The position numbers and the translations under genes were made by a program. DNA of 64,000 nt, from contig JAHBVT010000001.1 in assembly GCA_019637355.1 (NCBI GenBank), positions 1,767,192-1,831,191 of the forward strand. Direction: 5' to 3'. Source of the DNA: Gemmatimonadaceae bacterium. Lineage in GTDB: Bacteria; Gemmatimonadota; Gemmatimonadetes; Gemmatimonadales; Gemmatimonadaceae. How positions within the stretch are numbered: the stretch's first letter is position 1; each line of letters opens with the position of its first letter. Below the pieces are notes generated by a model. That model did no database searches. It was not told where the DNA came from and saw nothing but the letters and a program-made list of their open reading frames with translations. Of the stretch, positions 28,326-36,408 are shown piece by piece.

Positions 28326-29402
28326 TCAGCTCTTCCGCGGCCACTGCGGCCAGGTGCGCATCATCCCGTGCACGGCGGCGATGCGCTGTTCGGCGAGCTT
28401 GTCGGCCGCCAGGTAGGTGAGCATCCCGTGGTCCTTGGCGATCTGATAGACGCCGAGCACCGTGTCGTAGATCTCGTCAGCCTTGCGCAACGCGCGCTCG
28501 CGCGACCACCCGGCCACCTCGCTGTACACGTTGATCACGCCACCGGCGTTGGCGACGAAGTCCGGCGTGTAGAAGATGCCGCGCTTCTCCAGCGCCTCGC
28601 CGTGCTTCTCCGGCTCGAGCAGCTGGTTGTTGGCACCACCGCAGACGATCTCCACCTTGAGCTTGGGGATGGTGTCGTCGTTGATGATCGCGCCGAGTGC
28701 GCAGGGCGCGAAGATGTCGGCCTTCTCGGCGTAGATGGCATCGCCCTCCACCGCCTTGGCACTGAACTCGTCGACGATCTTCTTGACCCGCTCGGGGCGG
28801 ATGTCGGTGACGATCAACTTGGCGCCCACCGCCTTCAGCTCGCGGCAGAGATACGTGCCGACGTTGCCGAGGCCCTGCACCAGCACCGTCTTGCCCTCGA
28901 GCGACGCCGAGCCCCAGCGCTGCTTGGCCGAGGCCTCGATGGCGCGGAACACGCCGCGCGCCGTCACCGGCGACGGGTCGCCCGACTTGTTGGCGAGTCC
29001 CGCGACGTACTCCGTCTCCATATGCACGAAGTCCATATCGCTGGTGCTCGTCCCGACGTCCTCGGCCGTCACGTAGCGTCCGCCCAGCGACTCCACGAAG
29101 CGCCCGTGCGCCCGGAAGATCATCTCGCGATTCGTCGTGCGGTTGTCACCGATGATGACCGACTTGCCGCCGCCGAGGTTCAGGCCGGCGACGGCGTTCT
29201 TGTAGGTCATCCCGCGCGCGAGGCGTAGCGCGTCGACGATGGCTTCCTCGTCGGAGGCGTACTGCCAGAAACGCGTCCCGCCGAGCGCCGGCCCGAGCGT
29301 GGTGTCGTGGATGGCGATGATGCCGCGGTAGCCGGCACTCTCGTCGGCGCACAGGACGAGTTGCTCGTGGCCGAGCTTTGCAATCGTATCGAAGAGCTTC
29401 AT
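28326..29402 (-). CDS. Leucine (branched-chain amino acid) dehydrogenase
   Basis: 358 residues. It matches the Leu/Phe/Val dehydrogenase group: GHEQLVLCADE, TTLGPALGGTRFW, LRLARGMTYKNAVAGLNLGGGKSVI (catalytic Lys within GGGKS), the NAD fold GLGNVG, and CGGANNQL. It deaminates leucine, isoleucine and valine to 2-oxo acids with NAD. The start ATG (MKLFDTIAKLG) is one of only three CATG sites I found in the window. A longer frame would read through the inverted repeat just upstream. Next to acyl-CoA dehydrogenase, HBD and thiolase, it suggests branched-chain amino acid breakdown. Confidence 0.9.
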   Translation of the reverse strand: MKLFDTIAKLGHEQLVLCADESAGYRGIIAIHDTTLGPALGGTRFWQYASDEEAIVDALRLARGMTYKNAVAGLNLGGGKSVIIGDNRTTNREMIFRAHGRFVESLGGRYVTAEDVGTSTSDMDFVHMETEYVAGLANKSGDPSPVTARGVFRAIEASAKQRWGSASLEGKTVLVQGLGNVGTYLCRELKAVGAKLIVTDIRPERVKKIVDEFSAKAVEGDAIYAEKADIFAPCALGAIINDDTIPKLKVEIVCGGANNQLLEPEKHGEALEKRGIFYTPDFVANAGGVINVYSEVAGWSRERALRKADEIYDTVLGVYQIAKDHGMLTYLAADKLAEQRIAAVHGMMRTWPQWPRKS

Positions 29403-29409
29403 GGTATTT

Positions 29410-29500
29410 GACGGATGACGGATGACGGATGCCAACTACGGGAACACAAAGGACGCTGCGGACGCACGGATGCTGACGCATCCGTCATCCGTCATCCGTC
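29410..29500. repeat. Inverted repeat built of GACGGAT heptamers (copy 1)
   Basis: The left arm 29410-29432 is three GACGGAT units plus GC. The right arm 29478-29500 is its perfect 23-base reverse complement, with a 45-base loop. The element sits between the acyl-CoA dehydrogenase stop and the leucine dehydrogenase start, 8 bases from the latter. The right arm is identical to those at 32896-32918 and 46596-46618. Confidence 0.92.
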
Positions 29501-29505
29501 CAGTC

Positions 29506-30669
29506 TCACACACCGGCGCTGACCGCACGCCCGATCACAATGCGCTGCACCTCAGAAGTCCCTTCATAGATCTCCGTGACCTTCGCATCCCGGAAATACC
29601 TCTCCACCGGATACTCCTTCACGTAGCCGTAGCCGCCGAAGACCTGGATCGCCTGCGTCGTGACCCACATCGCCGTCTCCGACGCGAAGAGCTTGCACAT
29701 CGAGGCCTCGGCGTCCACGGCGGCGCCGGAGTCCTTGGCGGCGGCGGTGGCGTGCAGCATCGTCCGCGCCGCCGTGATGCGCGTGGCCATATCGGCCAGC
29801 TTGAACTGTACGCCCTGGAACTCGGCGATCGGCTTGCCGAACTGCTTGCGCTCGTTGGCATAGGCCGCCGCCGCCTCGAAGGCCGCACGGGCGATGCCGA
29901 TGGCCTGCGCCGCGATGCCGAGCCGGCCGTGCACCAGCGACTGCATCGCGTAGATGAAGCCCATCCCTTCCGCGCCGAGCATCCGGTCGCCGGACACGCG
30001 CATATTGTCGAAGGTCAGCGTGACCGTCGGCGAGGCGCGCATCCCAAGCTTGTCTTCCTTCTTGCCGACGTGGAAGCCCTCGAGGTCCGGCGTCAGGATG
30101 AAGGCCGAGATGCCCTTGGAGCGGCGATGCTGCTCCGGCGTATCGGTGCGGATCATCGCGATGACCACGCCCGCGTGCGTCCCGCTGGTGATCCAGGCCT
30201 TGGAGCCGTTGACGATCCAATCGTCGCCGTCGCGCACGGCCTGGCAGCGGATGGCCGAGGCGTCCGAGCCGGCATCGGCCTCGGAGAGCGCGAACGCACC
30301 GAGCATCTCGCCGCGCGCCAGCGGCGCGAGGAAGCGGCGTTTCTGCGCCTCGGTGCCGTGCGTGTTGAGCATCTGCGTCGGCAGCGAGTTGTGCACCGAC
30401 ATCATCACGCCCACGCTGGCATCCGCGGCGGCGATTTCCTCGAGCGCCATCAGGTAGCTCTTGGCATCGAGGCCAAGTCCGCCGTACTGCTCGGGCAGCA
30501 GCATTCCGAGGAAGCCGAGCTCGCCCAGTTTGCCCACCAGCGAGGGTTCGAAGTGCGCGTCGCGGTCCCACTTCGCCGCGTACGGCCGCAGGTGCTCGTC
30601 GGCGAAGGCGCGGGCGGTGTCGACGATCGCAGCCTGCTCCTCCGTCATCGCGACCAGTCCGCGATACAT
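29506..30669 (-). CDS. Acyl-CoA dehydrogenase (short-chain/butyryl type)
   Basis: 387 residues, the standard length. FAD and substrate motifs: PEQYGGLGLD, SEADAGSDASAIRC, WIVNGSKAWITSG, and the C-terminal VTEIYEGTSEVQRIVIGR whose Glu is the usual catalytic base in short-chain enzymes. The enzyme forms the 2,3-double bond in acyl-CoA and hands electrons to ETF. I chose the ATG at 30669, behind a weak GAGG. The frame extends further upstream into the previous gene without family-like sequence. It lies between hydroxybutyryl-CoA dehydrogenase and leucine dehydrogenase on the same strand. Confidence 0.88.
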   Translation of the reverse strand: MYRGLVAMTEEQAAIVDTARAFADEHLRPYAAKWDRDAHFEPSLVGKLGELGFLGMLLPEQYGGLGLDAKSYLMALEEIAAADASVGVMMSVHNSLPTQMLNTHGTEAQKRRFLAPLARGEMLGAFALSEADAGSDASAIRCQAVRDGDDWIVNGSKAWITSGTHAGVVIAMIRTDTPEQHRRSKGISAFILTPDLEGFHVGKKEDKLGMRASPTVTLTFDNMRVSGDRMLGAEGMGFIYAMQSLVHGRLGIAAQAIGIARAAFEAAAAYANERKQFGKPIAEFQGVQFKLADMATRITAARTMLHATAAAKDSGAAVDAEASMCKLFASETAMWVTTQAIQVFGGYGYVKEYPVERYFRDAKVTEIYEGTSEVQRIVIGRAVSAGV

Positions 30670-30700
30670 CGTTGCCTCGGTAGCCACGCCGGTCACCGAC

Positions 30701-31564
<864 letters not shown>

Positions 31565-31586
31565 CCGTGAAAAATAGCGGATTCGC

Positions 31587-31606
31587 CCGTCATCCGTCAT
31601 CCGTCC
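31587..31606. repeat. Half-element of the GACGGAT repeat family (copy 2)
   Basis: The sequence contains two and a half heptamers (CCGTCATCCGTCATCCGTC core) in the 44-base gap between thiolase and hydroxybutyryl-CoA dehydrogenase. Only the right-arm half is present. A lone CATCCGT at 31562-31568 may be a remnant of the other side. Confidence 0.75.
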
Positions 31607-31608
31607 AG

Positions 31609-32820
31609 CTACACACGCTCCACCGAGAGCGCCACCGCATTGCCGCCTCCCAAACACAGCGTCGCCATCCCGGTCCGCTTGCCCTGCGCCGTGAGCGCGT
31701 GCAGCAGCGTCACGAGAATGCGCGCGCCCGACGCCCCGATGGGGTGCCCCAGCGCAATCGCGCCGCCGTGCACGTTGACGCGGTCCCAGGCCCAGCCGAG
31801 CCCGTCGCCGTCGGCCAGCGACTGCGAGGCGAAGGCCTCGTTGGCCTCGATGAGGTCGTAGTCGCCGATTTTCGCGCCCGTCTTCGCCATCAGGTTGTTC
31901 ACCGCCACGATGGGCGCGAAGAACAGGTCCTGCGGATCGCCGCCGCCCGACGCGTAGCCGGTGATGCGGGCGAGGATCGGCAGGCCGTGCGCCTTCGCGT
32001 AGGCTTCGCTCGCGACGACGACGGCAGCCGCGCCGTCGTTGAGTCCCGGCGCGTTGCCCGCCGTCACCGTGAGCTCCTCGGGCTTCATATCCTTGGGCGC
32101 ATCCTTGCCGAAGGCCGGCTTCAGCTTGGCCAGCACGTCGAGCGAGGTGTCCTTGCGCGGCCCCTCATCGGTGTCCACGACCACCGGCTTCTTGCCCGCG
32201 ATCTCCACCGGCACGATCTCGCCCTTGAAGGCGCCGGATTCGATCGCCGCCACCGCCTTCTGGTGCGACTGCAGCGCGAACTCGTCCTGCCGCGCCCGCG
32301 TGATGCCGGCCTTCTTGGCCGTGTACTCGGCGTGGCCGCCCATATGGCGGTCGTAGAACGAGCACCACAGCCCGTCGTTGATGAGCAAGTCGGCCATCGT
32401 CTGCGCGCCGAACTTCACGCCGCTGCGCATCCCGCGCACGAGGTGCGGCGCGTTGCTCATCGACTCCATCCCGCCCGCCACCAGCAGTTGCTCGTCGCCA
32501 GCACGGATCGCCTGCGCCGCCTGCATCACCGCCTGCAGGCCAGAGCCGCACACCTTATTGATGGTGACCGCCGGTACGCTGCCGGGGATGCCCGCCTTGA
32601 TCATCGCCTGCCGCGCCGGCGCCTGCCCCACCCCGCCCTGCAGCACGTTGCCCATAATCACCTCGCCGATCTGCGCGGCGTCGATGCCGGCACGCTTCAC
32701 GGCTTCGCGGATGGCGATGGCGCCGAGTTCGGGCGCGCTCAGCGCGGAGAGGCCACCGAGGAAGCGGCCGATGGGCGTGCGGGTGGCGCTGACGAGGACT
32801 GGAGTTCTATCGAGCGACAT
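31609..32820 (-). CDS. Acetyl-CoA acetyltransferase (thiolase)
   Basis: 403 residues. Thiolase signatures are all present: [13 protein letters not shown], the nucleophile [46 protein letters not shown] and the second Cys in [10 protein letters not shown] (commonly CxGGGQ). It condenses two acetyl-CoA or cleaves acetoacetyl-CoA. The start is the ATG of MSLDRTPVL, since the upstream frame extension runs through the heptamer repeat. It is the first gene of the thiolase, hbd, acyl-CoA dehydrogenase, leucine dehydrogenase series. Confidence 0.93.
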   Translation of the reverse strand: MSLDRTPVLVSATRTPIGRFLGGLSALSAPELGAIAIREAVKRAGIDAAQIGEVIMGNVLQGGVGQAPARQAMIKAGIPGSVPAVTINKVCGSGLQAVMQAAQAIRAGDEQLLVAGGMESMSNAPHLVRGMRSGVKFGAQTMADLLINDGLWCSFYDRHMGGHAEYTAKKAGITRARQDEFALQSHQKAVAAIESGAFKGEIVPVEIAGKKPVVVDTDEGPRKDTSLDVLAKLKPAFGKDAPKDMKPEELTVTAGNAPGLNDGAAAVVVASEAYAKAHGLPILARITGYASGGGDPQDLFFAPIVAVNNLMAKTGAKIGDYDLIEANEAFASQSLADGDGLGWAWDRVNVHGGAIALGHPIGASGARILVTLLHALTAQGKRTGMATLCLGGGNAVALSVERV

Positions 32821-32833
32821 AGACAGGAATCCT

Positions 32834-32918
32834 GACGGATGACGAATGACGGACGCTGGAACGGCAGAGGGGACGGTTGCGGCGCAGATGCCGAGGCATC
32901 CGTCATCCGTCATCCGTC
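32834..32918. repeat. Inverted repeat built of GACGGAT heptamers (copy 3)
   Basis: The right arm 32896-32918 is identical to copy 1. The left arm (32834-32854) is degenerate: GACGGAT, GACGAAT, GACGGAC. The element lies between the end of the small secreted protein gene and the start of thiolase, 13 bases from the thiolase start. Confidence 0.85.
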
Positions 32919-32951
32919 CCCTACCAAACTAACCACTCGCTCAAACTGCGC

Positions 32952-33446
32952 TTACCTGTACCGCCTCGACGAGTTAAACCCCACCGTCGCACCGATGCTC
33001 GGCAGCAGCGCGATCACATTCGCCGCCGCCCAGCGCATCCCGGTGCTCATTCCCTCGCGGGGGCGCTCGGCGGGCCCGAGCAGCGCACGCGAGAGGCCCC
33101 ACGCGGCGACGAAGCCCACGCCCGTCCCGAGGTAGGTGGCCGAGAAGTCGCCGGTCTGGTCGCCGATATTGCCGATGCCGTAGACCGTGCCCGCAGTGGC
33201 CAGTCCGGCAGCCGCGACGCCGCTGACGAGCCCGATGCGCCGGATGGTGACGTCGTTCTCGGCGCCCGCCAAGTCGCTGAGCCGCTCGCCGACGAAGCGA
33301 CCAACGAGGAAACCGCCGATGCCGGCATAGGTCCCGGCCACGAGCTCACCGGTGACGCGGCCGGGGTTGAGCGGGGGCCGCGCCTGCTGCGCGGCCGCAG
33401 CGCCGGGCAGCACGAGGCCGAGGACGAGCGCGAGGCGGCGCATCAT
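32952..33446 (-). CDS. Small exported/membrane protein of unknown function
   Basis: 164 residues. The signal peptide is MMRRLALVLGLVLPGAAAAQQ, cut after AAA. The rest alternates Gly/Ala-rich hydrophobic stretches (about 36-52, 72-92, 100-122 and 135-150) with short polar turns and ends NSSRRYR. This could be a small multi-pass or glycine-zipper envelope protein. I do not recognise a family. The ATG overlaps the thrS stop (GCATGATG), so it is translationally coupled to thrS. That junction contains one of the three CATG sites. Confidence 0.65.
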   Translation of the reverse strand: MMRRLALVLGLVLPGAAAAQQARPPLNPGRVTGELVAGTYAGIGGFLVGRFVGERLSDLAGAENDVTIRRIGLVSGVAAAGLATAGTVYGIGNIGDQTGDFSATYLGTGVGFVAAWGLSRALLGPAERPREGMSTGMRWAAANVIALLPSIGATVGFNSSRRYR

Positions 33447-35422
33447 GCGGGGCCGGCCGCGGCCGGCGCCAGTGCGCGCGTGCGGATCTCGTCGGTGATG
33501 CGCGAGAGGAAGGCGTCCACCGAGACGACCTCTTGCTTCTTGCCGGCGCCGCGGACGCGCACGGCCACCTGTCCGGCTTCGGCCTCGCGCTTTCCGCACA
33601 CCGCCATATAGGGGACCTTCATCATCTCGCCGTCCCGGATCCGATAGTTGAGGGTATCGCTGCGGTCGTCGCAGACCGCACGGACGCCCGCCGCACGAAG
33701 TTTCGCGGCCACGTCCGTGGCATACCCCGCCACGTCGTCGGAGATCGGCAGCACCCGGACCTGTTCCGGGGCCAGCCAGACCGGGAAGGCGCCGGCGAAG
33801 TGCTCGATGAGGATGGCGATGAAGCGCTCGAAGCTGCCGCTGACCGCGCGGTGGATCACCACCGGCCGATGGGCGGCGTTGTCCTCGCCGGTGTAGCTGA
33901 GGTCGAAGCGCTCGGGCGCATTGTAGTCGAGCTGGATGGTGCCCAGCTGCCACGCCCGGCCGATGGAGTCGGTCACGTCGAAGTCGATCTTCGGGCCGTA
34001 GAAGGCGCCATCGCCTTCCTTGAGCTCGTACGCCCGGCCGGTGCTCTCCAGCGCCGCGCGCAGCGCCGCCTCGGCACGGTCCCAGAGTTCGTCGGAGCCG
34101 ATGCGCTGCTCCGGCCGCGTCGCGAACTTGAGCTTGGCCGTCAGGCCGAAGGTGTCGTAGTACGAGAGGATGAAGTCCATCAGGAACTTCACCTCGTCGG
34201 CGATCTGGTCCTCGCGCAGGTACACGTGGCAGTCGTCCTGCGCGAACTGCCGCACGCGCGTGAGGCCCGAGAGCGCGCCCGAGAGCTCGTTGCGGTGCAG
34301 CACGTCGAAGGTCACGAAGCGCTTCGGCAGCTCGCGGTACGAGTGCTTACTCGCGGCGTAGTACAGATGGTGCGAGGGGCAGTTCATCGGCTTGAGCGAC
34401 ATACTCAGCGCTTCGTCGGCGCTGGCGCCCGCCTCCGCCTGCTCCTTGTCCCAGACGAGGAACATATTCTCGCGGTACTTGCCCCAGTGCCCCGACTGCT
34501 CCCACAGCTTCTTGGTGTAGAGCAGCGGCGTCTTGATCTCGAGGAAGGCTTCCTGCTGCCGCTCGCGGACGAAGCCCTCGAGCGCGTTCCACATCGTCGT
34601 GCCGCGCGGGGTCCAGAACGCCGCACCGGGGGCGTGCGGGAAGAACTGGAACAGATCCAGTTGGCGGCCGAGCACGCGGTGGTCGCGCTTCTTGGCCTCC
34701 TCGAGGTTGTGCAGGTGCGACTCGAGCTCGTCCTTCTTGAAGAAGGCCGTGGCGTAGATGCGCTGCAGCATCTGCCGCTTCTCGTCGCCGCGCCAATAGG
34801 CACCGGCCGCGCTCAGCAGCTTGAAGTGCTTGAGGTACGAGGTGTCCGGCACGTGCGGCCCGCGGCACAGGTCCGTGAAGGGGCCGTCGGTGTAGGTCGA
34901 GATGACCTCGCTGGGGTCGGTGAAGTCGTCGAGACGCTCGAGCTTGAGCGGATCGTCGGCGAACACCTTCCGCGCCTCCTCCTGCGTGACCTCGGCGCGC
35001 ACGAACGGATACTTCTCGGCGATCACCTTGTGCATCTCGGCTTCGAAGGCCGCGAGGTCTTCAGGTGTGAACGGCTTGGCGACCTCGAAGTCATAGTAGA
35101 AGCCGTCGTCGATGGCGGGGCCGAAGCCGATCTTGGCCTCCGGACGCAGGCGCCGCACCGCCGTCGCAAGGATGTGCGCACCCGAGTGCCGCAGCACCGC
35201 CAGCGCGCGCGGGTCCTTGTCGGTGAGCACCTGGAAGGCGCCGCCGCGCCGCAGGGGCGTCATCAGGTCCTGGATCTCGCCGTCCACGGCTACGGCGATG
35301 GCCGCCTTCAGCAGGCCGGGGCCGATGCTCGCCACCACCTCGCGGGCCAGCGTGCCCGGTGTCACTTCACGCGTCTTTCCGTCCGGCAGCGTGAGGACGA
35401 TCTGCTCCGCCACCGCGCTCAT
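33443..35422 (-). CDS. thrS: Threonyl-tRNA synthetase
   Basis: 659 residues, full length. The order is an N-terminal TGS domain (about 5-70), the editing domain opening LRHSGAHILATAV (about 78-90), the class II core with TPRGTTMWN and the zinc Cys in SLKPMNCPSHHL, LSGLTRVRQFAQDD, and the C-terminal anticodon-binding domain after VLPISDD. The first ATG giving a TGS start (MSAVAEQIVLTLPDG) is used. It overlaps the stop of a 54-residue gene upstream (ATGA). Confidence 0.96.
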   Translation of the reverse strand: MSAVAEQIVLTLPDGKTREVTPGTLAREVVASIGPGLLKAAIAVAVDGEIQDLMTPLRRGGAFQVLTDKDPRALAVLRHSGAHILATAVRRLRPEAKIGFGPAIDDGFYYDFEVAKPFTPEDLAAFEAEMHKVIAEKYPFVRAEVTQEEARKVFADDPLKLERLDDFTDPSEVISTYTDGPFTDLCRGPHVPDTSYLKHFKLLSAAGAYWRGDEKRQMLQRIYATAFFKKDELESHLHNLEEAKKRDHRVLGRQLDLFQFFPHAPGAAFWTPRGTTMWNALEGFVRERQQEAFLEIKTPLLYTKKLWEQSGHWGKYRENMFLVWDKEQAEAGASADEALSMSLKPMNCPSHHLYYAASKHSYRELPKRFVTFDVLHRNELSGALSGLTRVRQFAQDDCHVYLREDQIADEVKFLMDFILSYYDTFGLTAKLKFATRPEQRIGSDELWDRAEAALRAALESTGRAYELKEGDGAFYGPKIDFDVTDSIGRAWQLGTIQLDYNAPERFDLSYTGEDNAAHRPVVIHRAVSGSFERFIAILIEHFAGAFPVWLAPEQVRVLPISDDVAGYATDVAAKLRAAGVRAVCDDRSDTLNYRIRDGEMMKVPYMAVCGKREAEAGQVAVRVRGAGKKQEVVSVDAFLSRITDEIRTRALAPAAAGPA

Positions 35423-35583
35423 CGCGGACTCCCGTCCAGCAGGGTCGGCACGCTGTGGCCGAAGCGCAGGGCCAACACCAGCCCCGTCCCCAAGGTCGCG
35501 GAGAACGCGAGCCAGAGGAGGACGGCGCGCCAGGACAGGCGCGGCGCGTCGGGCACGGCAGCAGAGGACTTGGGGGTACGCAT
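35419..35583 (-). CDS. Small single-pass membrane peptide upstream of thrS
   Basis: 54 residues with one transmembrane helix (about 18-42, opening WRAVLLWLAFSATLG) after a short Pro/Ser N-terminus. Third codon positions are strongly G/C, like the neighbouring genes, which supports real coding. The stop overlaps the thrS start as ATGA. No ribosome site of note precedes the ATG. There is no recognisable family, and the same spot could act as a leader peptide for thrS. An upstream start is not available. Confidence 0.55.
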   Translation of the reverse strand: MRTPKSSAAVPDAPRLSWRAVLLWLAFSATLGTGLVLALRFGHSVPTLLDGSPR

Positions 35584-35614
35584 CTAATGAAACGGCGGGA
35601 GGACGAGAGATACA

Positions 35615-35637
35615 CCGCGATGCTTGCCGCATCGCGG
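35615..35637 (-). promoter_or_regulatory. Perfect hairpin/operator-like palindrome in the thrS leader region
   Basis: CCGCGATGC (35615-35623) and GCATCGCGG (35629-35637) form a 9-bp perfect stem with a 5-base loop, 31 bases upstream of the small gene that precedes thrS and about 70 bases upstream of the divergent BON-protein gene. It may be an operator or an RNA leader element; threonyl-tRNA synthetases are often autoregulated by leader structure. Confidence 0.45.
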
Positions 35638-35709
35638 TCAATCGGTCACGTTCAAGCTAGCGGTGGGCCCCCGCACCCGCCACGGATTCCCCTCTCACCA
35701 TCGCCGACA

Positions 35710-36375
35710 ATGCGCGTGATCGAAGTCGACGCCGAGGAACGCAGCGATCGCTGGCTGCTCTGGCTGCTGGCCGGGACGGCCATCGGCGTGACGGCCGGCG
35801 TCCTAGTCGCCGAGCGCTACAGCGGCCGCCGCCCGAGCACCAAGGGCCTCCTGCGCCGCCTCCGCAGCCTGGCCAAGCTGGCCGGTGCGCAGTGGGCACC
35901 GATGGTGGACGTCGCGCTCGAACTCAAGGAGATGTGGGAAGAGCGTCGAGCCGGCCGCCCCAGCGCCGGGCACGCGGCCAGCGAGGAGCACGACGACTTC
36001 GAGGACGACGTGGATGCGCTCGACCTCGAGGACGAGGACGAGTACGAGGAGGCTAGCCCGCCGTTCGCCGATCTCGAAGACGACGCCGAAGACGAAGAAG
36101 ACGAAGAAGAAGACGACGACAACGACGATGGCGCAGACGACGAGGAAGAGGACGACGACTCCGAACTCGGCGCCCGCGTCCTCGAGGCCTTCGTGAACGA
36201 CCCCGTGCTCGCGGAGCGACCGGTAGAGATCGAGGCCGATGACGACGCGGGGGAGATCCTGCTCTTCGGACAGGTGCGCAGCCCACGCGAGGTCTCGCAC
36301 GCGGTGACCATCGCGCGCGGCGTGCCGGGCGTCCGGCGCGTCCGCCAGCGGCTCAGCGTCCGCGGACGGCGGTAG
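35710..36375 (+). CDS. Membrane-anchored acidic protein with C-terminal BON domain
   Basis: 221 residues: one transmembrane helix (about 15-33), a basic segment (about 42-55), then a very acidic low-complexity stretch of Asp/Glu (about 96-155). A C-terminal BON-like domain (about 155-218) carries LEAFVNDPVLAERPVEIEA, GEILLFGQV and RGVPGVRRVRQRL. BON domains are thought to bind phospholipid surfaces. The acidic run is in frame with good codon use, so it is not a frameshift artefact. Divergent to thrS. Confidence 0.65.
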   Translation: MRVIEVDAEERSDRWLLWLLAGTAIGVTAGVLVAERYSGRRPSTKGLLRRLRSLAKLAGAQWAPMVDVALELKEMWEERRAGRPSAGHAASEEHDDFEDDVDALDLEDEDEYEEASPPFADLEDDAEDEEDEEEDDDNDDGADDEEEDDDSELGARVLEAFVNDPVLAERPVEIEADDDAGEILLFGQVRSPREVSHAVTIARGVPGVRRVRQRLSVRGRR

Positions 36376-36408
36376 AAGCCGAGGGTGGGCGTGGGCTATC
36401 TTTCATAG

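Noticed and set aside
29410-29500. Short CRISPR-like array
   Set aside because: Units are 7 bases without spacers and form a single inverted repeat, and no cas genes are nearby.
32821-32913. N-terminal extension of thiolase through the heptamer repeat
   Set aside because: The added residues are translated repeat sequence, and the family begins at MSLDRTPVL. The same reasoning applies to leucine dehydrogenase and gltX.
36060-36180. Frameshift or low-quality sequence in the Asp/Glu-rich stretch
   Set aside because: The frame is continuous into a BON domain, and the codons are mixed GAC/GAG/GAA/GAT without homopolymer tracts.
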